Source: Bacteroidaceae bacterium (GTDB lineage: Bacteria > Bacteroidota > Bacteroidia > Bacteroidales > Bacteroidaceae). From it: a DNA stretch of 64,000 nucleotides. Under the pieces are notes generated by a model. It was not told the origin of the DNA. It worked only from the letters and a program-made list of their open reading frames with translations, and searched no databases. Positions 54,483 to 63,381 of the stretch are shown in pieces. The stretch lies in NCBI GenBank assembly GCA_017617575.1, contig JAFZVY010000136.1, positions 1 through 64,000 of the forward strand, in the 5' to 3' direction. The translations under genes were made by a program, and so were the position numbers. Within the stretch, counting starts at the first letter, position 1. Each line of letters begins with the position of its first letter.

Positions 54483-55919
54483 ATGAACAAAGACACCCTC
54501 CTACAATTAGTAAGAGACAATGGAAATATGACTTTGGGCAATCAGATTAGTCTGGTTGCCCAATTGAGTTTTCCTGCCATTCTCGCACAGCTGTCCATTA
54601 TCATAATGCAGTATATTGATGCATCAATGGTGGGAAGCCTTGGTGCAAGGGCATCCGCTTCCATTGGTATCGTGTCAACTACCATCTGGTTGTTTGGAGG
54701 ACTCTGCACATCTGCCTCCACTGGATTCTACGTGCAAGTGGCACACCTCATAGGAGGCAAGAACTATGCTGGGGCAAGGGATGTGTTAAGACAATCTATA
54801 TCCACTACCTTGCTCTTTGCCTTTGCACTAATGGCTATAGGCCTCGGCATATCTCCATACCTTCCAATATGGCTGGGAGGAGAGACGGCTATATGCAAGG
54901 ATGCGTCATTCTACTTCACCATCTATGCTGCCACACTTCCATTCATACAACTCAAGTCCTTGGCTGGCGGTATGCTTCGTAGCAGTGGAAACGTGAAAGT
55001 GCCAAGCATGCTCAACATACTCATGTGTGTGCTGGACGTGTTGTTCAACTATCTCCTCATCTTCCCTACCCAACATTATACATTAGGTGGAATGCACATA
55101 GCCATTCCGGGTGCAGACATGGGAGTGGAAGGTGCTGCCATTGCAACAATGATATCCGTTATCATTACGTGCATCCTAATGTGGCTGTTCCTTATATTCA
55201 GATGCAAGGAACTAAGCCTTATGTATAATGAAGACAAGGACTACGACGGATACATACCTAAGATGCACAACGTGAGGATGTGGCTCAAGATTAGTCTGCC
55301 AATGGGCATAGAACACGCCCTTATGTGCTGTGCACAGATTATGAGTACCATTATCGTTGCACCACTTGGTACGGCATCCATAGCAGCCAACTCTTTCGGT
55401 ATAACCGTGGAAGCATTATGCTATCTCCCAGGCTACGGAATAGCAGAAGCTGCCACCACACTCGTAGGTCAGAGCCTTGGTGCACAACGTGAGTCACTTG
55501 CCAACCGCTTTGCCGTAATAACAATTTCGGCGGGAATGATAATAATGACACTCACTGGTATCATAATGTACATCTATGCACCAGAGATAATAAGCGTAAT
55601 GACTCCGGATATGGAAGTACAGACACTTGCCATAAACGCCCTACGCATAGAAGCTTGGGCTGAGCCTATGTTTGCAGCATCCATAGTAGCATACGGAGTG
55701 TTCGTGGGACGCAAGGCTGTGTACTACCCTTGCCTACTCAACCTCTTCAGTATATGGGCAATCAGAATACCGCTTGCATGGTACCTGTCAAAAGACTATG
55801 GACTGAGCGGAGTATGGTTTGCCATGTGCATAGAACTATGCTTCCGTGGATTCAACTCACTCGTGTTACTAAAAATAAAACCAGCGAGGATTCCTTTTGG
55901 TAAATTCCGCAAAAGATAA
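54483..55919 (+). CDS. MATE-family efflux transporter
   Basis: 478 residues with twelve predicted membrane spans in two MatE halves. The first half starts LVAQLSFPAILAQLSIIIMQ and has the conserved DASMVGSLGARASASIG. The second has SLPMGIEHALMCCAQIMSTI and YLPGYGIAEAATTLVGQSLG. These proteins export drugs or metabolites by Na+ or H+ antiport through the inner membrane; substrate unknown. A terminator hairpin follows. Confidence 0.93.
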   Translation: MNKDTLLQLVRDNGNMTLGNQISLVAQLSFPAILAQLSIIIMQYIDASMVGSLGARASASIGIVSTTIWLFGGLCTSASTGFYVQVAHLIGGKNYAGARDVLRQSISTTLLFAFALMAIGLGISPYLPIWLGGETAICKDASFYFTIYAATLPFIQLKSLAGGMLRSSGNVKVPSMLNILMCVLDVLFNYLLIFPTQHYTLGGMHIAIPGADMGVEGAAIATMISVIITCILMWLFLIFRCKELSLMYNEDKDYDGYIPKMHNVRMWLKISLPMGIEHALMCCAQIMSTIIVAPLGTASIAANSFGITVEALCYLPGYGIAEAATTLVGQSLGAQRESLANRFAVITISAGMIIMTLTGIIMYIYAPEIISVMTPDMEVQTLAINALRIEAWAEPMFAASIVAYGVFVGRKAVYYPCLLNLFSIWAIRIPLAWYLSKDYGLSGVWFAMCIELCFRGFNSLVLLKIKPARIPFGKFRKR

Positions 55920-55926
55920 AACTGAT

Positions 55927-55972
55927 AAAGTTCAAAATAACCAATGAAAAGTTATTTTGAACTTTATTTGTG
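55927..55972 (+). terminator. Terminator after the MATE gene
   Basis: A perfect 15-bp stem, AAAGTTCAAAATAAC with GTTATTTTGAACTTT, a 9-nt loop and ATTTGTG tail. Confidence 0.75.
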
Positions 55973-56014
55973 TATATAATGCCAGCACATACTCAACGTA
56001 TTGAATATTTTTAT

Positions 56015-56023
56015 TATCTTTGC
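56015..56023 (+). promoter_or_regulatory. -7 element for serS
   Basis: TATCTTTGC, full match to TAnnTTTGC. It gives a leader of about 110 nt before ATG 56142. No -33 box at the right distance. Confidence 0.5.
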
Positions 56024-56141
56024 AATTGATTTGGCGATTTGTGTAGCAAATAGTCAAAAAAGCAGTTGTTAAGGAATACAATATGACTAATATGTTACTT
56101 CCTTTAACTCTATTCAAGTAAAAAACAAAAACAATATAACA

Positions 56142-57455
56142 ATGCTTACACTTAAAGTTATCACAGAAGAGACTGACAAGGTTATCAAAGGTCTCGAAAA
56201 AAAGCACTTCAAGGGTGCTAAGGAAGCTGTAGAAAAAGCTATCGCACTTGACAAGACTCGTCGCGATGCACAGACTAAACTTGACGCTACTCTCGCAGAG
56301 AGCAAGAAGTATGCCGCACAGATTGGTCAGCTCATGAAGGCTGGTCAGAAGGATGAGGCAGAAGCTGCCAAGGCCGAGGTTGCAAAGCTCAAGGCTACTG
56401 CTTCAGAACTTGAGAACACTAAGGCTGAGGCTGAGGCTGCACTTACTGCTCACCTCTGCACTATTCCTAACCTTCCATACGACGAAGTACCAGAAGGTTC
56501 TTGCGCTGAGGACAACGTAGTAGTAAAGTCTTCACTCCGTGAGTGCAAGCCTGGTGATACAGTAGGCAATTGGACAACAGTTCCTGAGAATGGTGAGGCT
56601 AAGCTCCCACACTGGGAACTTGCAAAGAAGTACAACCTCATCGACTTCGACCTCGGTGTTAAAATTACAGGTGCTGGGTTCCCTGTATATACAGGCAAGG
56701 GTGCACAACTCCAGCGTGCCCTCATCAACTTCTTCCTTGCTGAGGCAAACAAGGCTGGCTACACAGAGATTATGCCTCCTACAGTAGTGAATGCTGCTTC
56801 TGGATATGGTACAGGACAGCTTCCTGACAAGGAAGGTCAGATGTACCACTGCGAGGTTGACGACCTCTACCTCATCCCAACAGCTGAGGTTCCTGTAACA
56901 AACATCTACCGCGACGTCATCCTCGACGAGAAGCAGCTCCCTATCAAGAACTGCGCTTACACTCAATGTTTCCGTCGTGAGGCTGGTTCATACGGTAAGG
57001 ATGTACGTGGACTCAACCGTCTTCACGAGTTCTCTAAGATTGAGATTGTACGTATCGATACTCCAGAGCACTCTGCAGAGTCACACAAGGAGATGCTTGC
57101 TCACGTAGAGGGACTCCTCCAGAAGCTTGAACTCCCATACCGTATCCTCCGTCTTTGTGGTGGTGACCAGAGCTTCACTTCTGCTATCTGCTACGACTTC
57201 GAGGTTTATTCTGAGGCACAGGGTCGCTGGCTTGAGGTAAGTTCTGTATCTAACTTCGACACATATCAGGCAAACCGTCTCAAGTGTCGTTACCGCAATG
57301 CAGACAAGAAGGTACAGCTCTGCCACACACTCAACGGTTCTGCACTCGCACTCCCACGTATCGTGGCTTCTATCCTTGAGAACTTCCAGACAGAAAAGGG
57401 AATCCGTATGCCAAAGGCACTCGTTCCTTACACTGGATTCGAATACATAGACTAA
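56142..57455 (+). CDS. serS: Seryl-tRNA synthetase
   Basis: 437 residues, normal for bacterial SerRS. It charges tRNA-Ser and tRNA-Sec with serine. An N-terminal coiled coil (about 30-105, alternating Lys/Glu/Ala) grips the tRNA long arm. The class II core has motif 2 as CFRREAGSYGKDVRGLNRLH near 277 and motif 3 as NGSALALPRIVASILENFQ near 398. The C-terminus ends VPYTGFEYID. A terminator follows directly. Confidence 0.97.
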   Translation: MLTLKVITEETDKVIKGLEKKHFKGAKEAVEKAIALDKTRRDAQTKLDATLAESKKYAAQIGQLMKAGQKDEAEAAKAEVAKLKATASELENTKAEAEAALTAHLCTIPNLPYDEVPEGSCAEDNVVVKSSLRECKPGDTVGNWTTVPENGEAKLPHWELAKKYNLIDFDLGVKITGAGFPVYTGKGAQLQRALINFFLAEANKAGYTEIMPPTVVNAASGYGTGQLPDKEGQMYHCEVDDLYLIPTAEVPVTNIYRDVILDEKQLPIKNCAYTQCFRREAGSYGKDVRGLNRLHEFSKIEIVRIDTPEHSAESHKEMLAHVEGLLQKLELPYRILRLCGGDQSFTSAICYDFEVYSEAQGRWLEVSSVSNFDTYQANRLKCRYRNADKKVQLCHTLNGSALALPRIVASILENFQTEKGIRMPKALVPYTGFEYID

Positions 57456-57466
57456 AAAAACATACA

Positions 57467-57506
57467 CTCCCCCGTTCCTCCACCATGAGGAACGGGAGAG
57501 TTTTAT
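57467..57506 (+). terminator. Terminator after serS
   Basis: CCCGTTCCT / AGGAACGGG stem extended by CT/AG pairs with loop CCACCATG, followed by TTTTATG. Confidence 0.8.
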
Positions 57507-57591
57507 GACTTTCACATAGACAAACAAAAATAAAACCAAATACTAAATCTCTAAACATTGAAAGCCCTAAAAGGCTTTACTTTTTTATCCC

Positions 57592-59940
57592 ATGAACAAA
57601 ATCGTAAAGAAAGAGCAGTTCTCTGAGAAGGTATTCAAACTCGTTGTTGAAGCTCCTCTCATTGCTAAGTCTCGTAAGGCAGGACACTTCGTCATCGTAC
57701 GAGTAGGTGAAAACGGTGAGCGTATGCCACTCACAATCGCTGATTCTGACGTTGAGGCAGGTACTATCACCCTCGTAGTTCAGACTGTAGGTTATTCTTC
57801 CACAAAACTCTGTAGCCTCAATGAGGGTGACTACATCACAGACGTTGTAGGTCCACTCGGTCAGGCAACTCACATCGAGAAGTTCGGTACAGTGGTATGT
57901 GCTGGTGGTGGTGTAGGTGTAGCACCTATGCTCCCTATCATCAAGGCACTCAAGGCTGCTGGCAACCGTGTCATCTCTGTACTTGCAGGTCGTACAAAGG
58001 AGCTTATCATCCTTGAGGACGAGGTACGCAAGCACTCTGACGAAGTTATCATCATGACAGATGATGGCTCATACGGAAAGCAGGGAGTTGTGACAGTAGG
58101 TATCGAGGAGGTTATCCAGCGTGAGAAGGTGGACAAGTGTTTCGCTATCGGTCCTGCCATCATGATGAAGTTCTGCTGTCTCCTTACAAAGAAATATAAC
58201 GTACCAACAGACGTATCACTCAACACTATCATGGTTGACGGTACTGGTATGTGTGGTGCTTGCCGTATCACAGTAGGTGGCAAGACTAAGTTCGTATGTG
58301 TTGACGGTCCAGAGTTTGACGGTCACGAAGTTGACTTCGATGAGATGTTCAAGCGTATGGGTGCATTCAAGCCTGTCGAGATAGAGGAAATGAAGAAGCT
58401 TGAGGCAAGCGTCAACGGTACAGCTACAGTTGTCAAGAAGGAAGCACCAGTTGCAGATGCCTCTGGCATGACAACAGACACTCCACTCGCAGAACTTACT
58501 GACCGTAACGCCCCATGGCGTAAGGAAGTGTTCGCAAGCATCAAGGCTGCCGACCGTGGCAAGATAGAGCGTTGCGTAATGGGTGAGCTTGACCCAGTTT
58601 ATCGTGCAACAACACGTACAGAGGAAGTAAATACAGGTCTTACAGTAGAACAGGCACTCACAGAGGCTAAGCGTTGTCTTGACTGTGCTAAGCCAGCATG
58701 TATGGAAGGATGTCCTGTATCTATCAACATACCATCATTCATCAAGAACATCGAGCGTGGTCAGTTCCTCGAAGCTGCCAAGGTTCTCAAGTCCACTTCT
58801 GCCCTCCCAGCCGTTTGTGGTCGTGTGTGTCCACAAGAGAAACAGTGTGAGAGCAAGTGTATCCATCTCAAGATGGGTCACAAGGCTGTGGCTATCGGTA
58901 ACCTTGAGCGTTTCGCTGCTGACTTTGAGCGTAACTCTGGCAAGATAGCAATCCCAGAGGTTGCACCAAAGAACGGCATCAAGGTAGCCATCGTTGGTTC
59001 AGGTCCTGCAGGTCTCTCCTGTGCAGGTGACTTGGCAAAGGCTGGTTTCGACGTAACAGTATTCGAGGCTCTTCACGAGATTGGTGGTGTGCTCAAGTAT
59101 GGTATTCCAGAGTTCCGTCTCCCTAACGCCATCGTTGACGTGGAAATTGAGAACCTCAGCAAGATAGGTGTTAAGTTCGTAAAGGACTGCATCGTAGGTA
59201 AGACTATCACAATCCAAGACCTTGAGGCAGAAGGCTACAAGGGTATCTTCGTAGCATCTGGTGCAGGACTCCCTAACTTCATGGGTATCCCTGGCGAGAA
59301 CTCAGTTGGCATCATGTCATCTAACGAGTACCTCACACGTGTGAACCTTATGGATGCTTCAAACCCAGCTACAGACACACCTATCATCAAGGCAAAGAGC
59401 GTGATGGTAGTAGGTGGTGGTAACACAGCCATGGACTCTTGCCGTACAGCTAAGCGTCTTGGTGCAGAGCGTGTATTCATCGCTTACCGTCGTTCAGAGG
59501 CAGAGATGCCTGCACGTCTTGAGGAAGTAAAGCATGCCAAGGAAGAAGGTATCGAGTTCCTCACTCTCCACAACCCTATCGAGTACATCGCAGACGAGAA
59601 GGGTAACGTAAAGCAGGTTAAGCTTCAGGTAATGGAACTTGGCGAACCAGACGCATCAGGTCGTCGTTCACCTATACCTGTAGAGGGTAAGATTGAGACT
59701 ATCGACATCGACATGGCTATCGTGGCTGTAGGTGTATCACCTAACCCACTCGTTCCAAAGTCTGTTGAAGGACTCGAGCTCGGTCGCAAGAACACTATCG
59801 CAGTAAACGACAAGATGCAGTCAAGCATCCCAACTATATTTGCAGGTGGTGACATCGTTCGTGGAGGTGCAACAGTAATCCTCGCCATGGGTGACGGCCG
59901 CAAGGCAGCAGCCAGCATGATTGAAATGTTGAAGAAGTAA
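57592..59940 (+). CDS. Fused NfnA-NfnB-type flavoprotein (annotated elsewhere as DHOD B subunit / glutamate synthase small chain)
   Basis: 782 residues in two parts. Residues 1-275 resemble the ferredoxin-NADP reductase-like electron-transfer subunit (PLTIADSDVEAGTITLVVQT; CAGGGVGVAPMLPI; [2Fe-2S] cysteines in MCGACRITVGGKTKFVC). Residues about 310-780 are GltD/NfnB-like, with an N-terminal [4Fe-4S] region (CLDCAKPACMEGCPVSINIP, CGRVCPQEKQCESKC), an FAD site VAIVGSGPAGLSCAGDLAKA and an NADPH site VMVVGGGNTAMDSCRTAKR. In other bacteria these are two subunits of the NADH-dependent ferredoxin:NADP oxidoreductase. Here a Thr/Ala linker joins them. Bifurcation activity is inferred. A terminator lies at 60040. 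Confidence 0.9.
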   Translation: MNKIVKKEQFSEKVFKLVVEAPLIAKSRKAGHFVIVRVGENGERMPLTIADSDVEAGTITLVVQTVGYSSTKLCSLNEGDYITDVVGPLGQATHIEKFGTVVCAGGGVGVAPMLPIIKALKAAGNRVISVLAGRTKELIILEDEVRKHSDEVIIMTDDGSYGKQGVVTVGIEEVIQREKVDKCFAIGPAIMMKFCCLLTKKYNVPTDVSLNTIMVDGTGMCGACRITVGGKTKFVCVDGPEFDGHEVDFDEMFKRMGAFKPVEIEEMKKLEASVNGTATVVKKEAPVADASGMTTDTPLAELTDRNAPWRKEVFASIKAADRGKIERCVMGELDPVYRATTRTEEVNTGLTVEQALTEAKRCLDCAKPACMEGCPVSINIPSFIKNIERGQFLEAAKVLKSTSALPAVCGRVCPQEKQCESKCIHLKMGHKAVAIGNLERFAADFERNSGKIAIPEVAPKNGIKVAIVGSGPAGLSCAGDLAKAGFDVTVFEALHEIGGVLKYGIPEFRLPNAIVDVEIENLSKIGVKFVKDCIVGKTITIQDLEAEGYKGIFVASGAGLPNFMGIPGENSVGIMSSNEYLTRVNLMDASNPATDTPIIKAKSVMVVGGGNTAMDSCRTAKRLGAERVFIAYRRSEAEMPARLEEVKHAKEEGIEFLTLHNPIEYIADEKGNVKQVKLQVMELGEPDASGRRSPIPVEGKIETIDIDMAIVAVGVSPNPLVPKSVEGLELGRKNTIAVNDKMQSSIPTIFAGGDIVRGGATVILAMGDGRKAAASMIEMLKK

Positions 59941-60039
59941 CGCTCTGCCCACGCTCTCAACCAAAGGAGAAGGGCTGCAAATTTACACATAGCCAAAGTT
60001 TCCGAAGCGTCCGTTTCGTGAAGACTATGGCAAAAAGGC

Positions 60040-60088
60040 AAGAGCCACCGTTCCCGATGCATCTGCATCAAAGCGGTGGCTCTTTTGT
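60040..60088 (+). terminator. Terminator after the Nfn-like gene
   Basis: AAGAGCCACCG / CGGTGGCTCTT stem (11 bp) with an inner GATGCA/TGCATC stem and trailing T residues. Confidence 0.8.
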
Positions 60089-60187
60089 ATATTCATTCAC
60101 GCCTTTATAATATATAAGGTGTAAGCAGTTGCTCAAGAAGTTCAAAGCAATAACTAGTACTACCCTACCCTTTCGTTCAAATTATCC

Positions 60188-60283
60188 AAAGCTTTCATCG
60201 AAGTAAACAAAAGCTTTGGTGAAAGCATTCTAAAGCTTTGAACGGACCAATCTAAAGCTTTGGTCAGATTCTTTCAAAGCTTT
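60188..60283. repeat. Five AAAGCTTT palindromes with 22-bp period
   Basis: AAAGCTTT begins at 60188, 60210, 60232, 60254 and 60276, each exactly 22 bp apart, with unrelated 14-nt spacers. The array ends 59 nt before the -7 element of the rhamnosidase gene. Twenty-two bp is close to two helical turns, so all copies face the same side of the DNA. It is probably a multi-site operator; no regulator gene is in the window. Confidence 0.75.
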
Positions 60284-60341
60284 AACTTGAAAAAACAATG
60301 AAAATCACAGAACGGAAGCAAGGATAATCGGATTTTTTACA

Positions 60342-60350
60342 TACCTTTGC
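60342..60350 (+). promoter_or_regulatory. -7 element for the rhamnosidase gene
   Basis: TACCTTTGC, 39 nt before ATG 60389. No -33 match at normal spacing, which would suit activator-dependent transcription. Confidence 0.5.
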
Positions 60351-60388
60351 ATACATTAACAAAATAAGACTAACCAACCTATCAGTAA

Positions 60389-62800
60389 ATGACAAAGAGA
60401 CTTTTAGCCACATTCGCAATGGCAATCGCTTACTTTTCTGCCACACATTCGCAGGAATGGATAAGCGCACCAACACAGGACGGTTCAATGCCTGTGTTCC
60501 ACAAGACATTTCATCTGAGCAAGAAAGTGAAGAGTGCCGTACTACATTCAAGCGCACTCGGAGTATATACCTTGCAGATAAACGGCTCGGAAATAGACTA
60601 TTCCGAACTGAAACCGGGATGGACAGACTACCGCAAGGAAATATTCCAACAGACCATGACTGTACCTAAGTCCTTGCTCAAAGGCGACAGTCTGAGCATA
60701 ACTGCACAGATAAGCAACGGCTGGTGGATTGGAGGCATCACACGTGGAGTATATGGCAACAACAACCGTCATGCGTTTATTTGCGACATAGATGTTACAT
60801 ACACCGACAACACCAAGGACAGGTTCATTACCGACACCTCATGGCAATGTGCAACTGACGGATCACTGTTGCTTGGCGACATCTACAACGGCGAGACATA
60901 CGATGCACGTCGCAAGCCCACACACTGGCACAATGCCATCATCAATACAGACAACAAGGGCGTACTCATTCCTGAGTTCGGACCACAAGTAAAGATAAGA
61001 GACAGGAAACTGTGGAAAACAGTTGCCGACATAACTGTGTACGAAGGAAGCATCGCCACAGGAACAACATACGGCAAAATAAACAACCAGCAACTCATTG
61101 GACCTGACGGGCATTGGATAAAAATCTTCAACACATACAGCGAAAAGCATCCTACATGGATAAGGCTCAAACGTGGGCAGACATTTCTGCTCGATTTCGG
61201 TCAAAACATAGTCGGTTGGATTCGGTTCACCGCAAGGGGTAATCGTGGCACAGAACTCACATGGCGCTTCGGTGAGATGCTCAACTACAACGGCGATGCT
61301 GCCCGTCTTGACAAAGGACCAGCAGGAAGTCTGTGGACATACAACCTGCGCCACGCCAAGGCTACCCTCCGCTACATCATGAACGGCGAAGGAAATGAGA
61401 CATATCATCCACGCTACACCTACTTCGGATTCCGCTATGCAGAACTCACAGCAACTGATGACATCGACATTGCAGCCAATGTGACTGGTATGATAGTAGG
61501 AAGCGACATAGAGGAATGGGGAACGTTCTCGTGCAGCAATCCTGACATCAACCAGCTATACAGCAACGTGTGGTGGGGACAGCGCGGCAATTTCGTCAGC
61601 ATCCCTACCGACTGCCCACAGCGTGACGAGCGTCTCGGATGGACGGGCGACACACAGATATTTTCCACTACTGCTCTATACAACAGTGACGTCAAGGACT
61701 TCTACCGCAAGTGGATGCGTGACATGCGCAACGGTCAGCGTGACGACGGTGCATATCCTTGCACAGCACCAGCCGCCAACATGTGGGGCTACGGAGGAAG
61801 TGCATGGGGCGATGCTGGCATCATTGTTCCATGGAACGTGTATGTGATGACAGGCAACACGCAGATTCTCACAGAAAACTATGAAAGCATGAAGCGCTGG
61901 ATGAAGCATTGTGCCGAAGCATCCGAGGACGGATGGACACACATTGGTGCAGAGACAGATTTCGGCGACTGGCTTGCCTACAAGGAAGTAGAGAAACGAT
62001 ACGTCTCCTACGCATATTTTGCCCACACGGCAGACCTGATGGCAAAGATATCACGACTGCTCGGAAAAAACGATGATACGGCATACTATACAGCACTTCA
62101 CCACAATATCGTGGACGAATTTCAGCGTCGCTACATCACCAACAGTGAGATAAATACAGGCAAGGACACACAGACTGCTTATCTGCTGGCACTCCACTTC
62201 GGTCTGCTCACACCAAAGCAGCGTCCCGCAGCCATCGAGTCGCTCCGTCAGAACATCATCAACAACGGCTACCGCCTCTCCACAGGCTTCGTAGGCACAG
62301 GCATACTGATGGAGACACTCACCGAATGTGGACTGACAGACCTTGCATACCGTCTGCTACTTCAACGCGAGAATCCTTCATGGCTATACAGCATTGACCA
62401 AGGAGCGACAACCATCTGGGAACGCTGGGACAGCTATACCAAGGCAGATGGCTTCAACAAGCACGAATGGAACATGAATTCCTTCAATCACTACAGCTAC
62501 GGAGCCGTCGTACAGTGGTTCTACTCCACCATCCTCGGCATTCGTCCAGACGAGTCAGCCCCAGGTTTTGCTCACATCATTCTTGCCCCCCACTTTGGTG
62601 GAGGTCTCACATGGGCAAAGGGAGGCACAATGACCCCACACGGCAGAATCGATGTGGAATGGCATCACCTTGACAACGGCACATACTGCTACACCGTCAG
62701 CATACCAAAGGGCACCATCGCAACCCTCCATCTCGGCAACAGAAGCATAGAGATAAAAGGAAACGGAAAGAAGCATAAATACAATGTAAAAACAAATTAA
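60389..62800 (+). CDS. Secreted GH78 alpha-L-rhamnosidase
   Basis: 803 residues. The signal peptide ends near ATHSQE. N-terminal beta domains (LQINGSEIDYSELKPGWTDY; NGWWIGGITRGVYGNN) are followed by the (alpha/alpha)6 catalytic barrel of GH78: DCPQRDERLGWTGDTQIFST, with catalytic-region acids near 415, then HIGAETDFGDWLAYKEVEKR near 530, GATTIWERWDSYTKADGFNK near 680, and EWNMNSFNHYSYGAVVQWFY near 700. A C-terminal beta-sandwich domain closes the protein. It hydrolyses terminal alpha-L-rhamnose of plant pectins or glycosides, presumably in the periplasm. Transcription is probably controlled through the upstream AAAGCTTT array. Confidence 0.93.
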   Translation: MTKRLLATFAMAIAYFSATHSQEWISAPTQDGSMPVFHKTFHLSKKVKSAVLHSSALGVYTLQINGSEIDYSELKPGWTDYRKEIFQQTMTVPKSLLKGDSLSITAQISNGWWIGGITRGVYGNNNRHAFICDIDVTYTDNTKDRFITDTSWQCATDGSLLLGDIYNGETYDARRKPTHWHNAIINTDNKGVLIPEFGPQVKIRDRKLWKTVADITVYEGSIATGTTYGKINNQQLIGPDGHWIKIFNTYSEKHPTWIRLKRGQTFLLDFGQNIVGWIRFTARGNRGTELTWRFGEMLNYNGDAARLDKGPAGSLWTYNLRHAKATLRYIMNGEGNETYHPRYTYFGFRYAELTATDDIDIAANVTGMIVGSDIEEWGTFSCSNPDINQLYSNVWWGQRGNFVSIPTDCPQRDERLGWTGDTQIFSTTALYNSDVKDFYRKWMRDMRNGQRDDGAYPCTAPAANMWGYGGSAWGDAGIIVPWNVYVMTGNTQILTENYESMKRWMKHCAEASEDGWTHIGAETDFGDWLAYKEVEKRYVSYAYFAHTADLMAKISRLLGKNDDTAYYTALHHNIVDEFQRRYITNSEINTGKDTQTAYLLALHFGLLTPKQRPAAIESLRQNIINNGYRLSTGFVGTGILMETLTECGLTDLAYRLLLQRENPSWLYSIDQGATTIWERWDSYTKADGFNKHEWNMNSFNHYSYGAVVQWFYSTILGIRPDESAPGFAHIILAPHFGGGLTWAKGGTMTPHGRIDVEWHHLDNGTYCYTVSIPKGTIATLHLGNRSIEIKGNGKKHKYNVKTN

Positions 62801-62853
62801 CACAAGTATACGAGCAAACGACATTCTTCACTTTAAGAGACCCATATCTCTCC

Positions 62854-62900
62854 GAATTTACACCCATATCTCCCCACCCGGGAGATATGGGTGTAAATTC
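62854..62900 (+). repeat. Perfect 21-bp hairpin downstream of the rhamnosidase gene
   Basis: GAATTTACACCCATATCTCC-C is followed after the 5-nt loop CACCC by its exact inverse. No T tract follows. An extra half copy (CCCATATCTC) lies at 62841. Confidence 0.75.
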
Positions 62901-62975
62901 AAAAACGTAGTTTTGGTATGCTGCATGCATATTTATAAATGCTTTTTACGCTGTTTTTGCTTCGAGTTTTGTTCT

Positions 62976-63146
62976 GGATAGTAGTCAACTAAAATCGTTA
63001 AACTACACACTATTTACAGTACGTAGCGGAACGGACTGCCAGTACGTGGTGAGCGAACTGTCAGTACGTAGCCGAACGGACTGAGAGTTCGTAGGCGACG
63101 TACTCAAACCAATTGTAGTTTAACGATTTTGATTGACTACTTATCC
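62976..63146. repeat. 31-bp inverted repeat enclosing four 20-23-bp tandem units
   Basis: Outer arms are 62976-63006 and 63115-63146 (one indel and two mismatches; inner 16 bp AAAATCGTTAAACTAC exact). Inside, units start at 63018 (AGTACGTAGCGGAACGGACT), 63041, 63063 and 63086 (shorter). Each unit is an imperfect palindrome. A further palindrome, CCTCTTATTATTAATAAGAG-G, lies at 63145-63165. Confidence 0.75.
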
Positions 63147-63381
63147 TCTTATTATTAATAAGAGGTTGACTTAGGTTTAACTTAATTTTATTTATAGTTG
63201 ACAACCCTTTACTTTAGTTGTAATATGGGTTGACGATTCTGTTCCTCATCATAAGTCAATGGAAACACAGGTCTCCCATTGCATATATGTAAGGAGAAGT
63301 TGTAAATAATGGAACAGATTCTTTTATTATCCACATTTTTGTTGTTTCTTTGCACTCGGAAATAAAAGATGGGCTTTAGCA

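Noticed and set aside
60188..60283. CRISPR-like array
   Set aside because: The repeated unit is only an 8-bp palindrome with 14-nt spacers and there are no cas genes; it fits an operator array better.
63018..63105. CRISPR array in the tandem units
   Set aside because: Units are contiguous without spacers and only four, inside an inverted repeat.
63200..63381. TPP riboswitch upstream of the thiD-like gene
   Set aside because: No CTGAGA / ACCTGATC-type thi-box pair is present in the leader.
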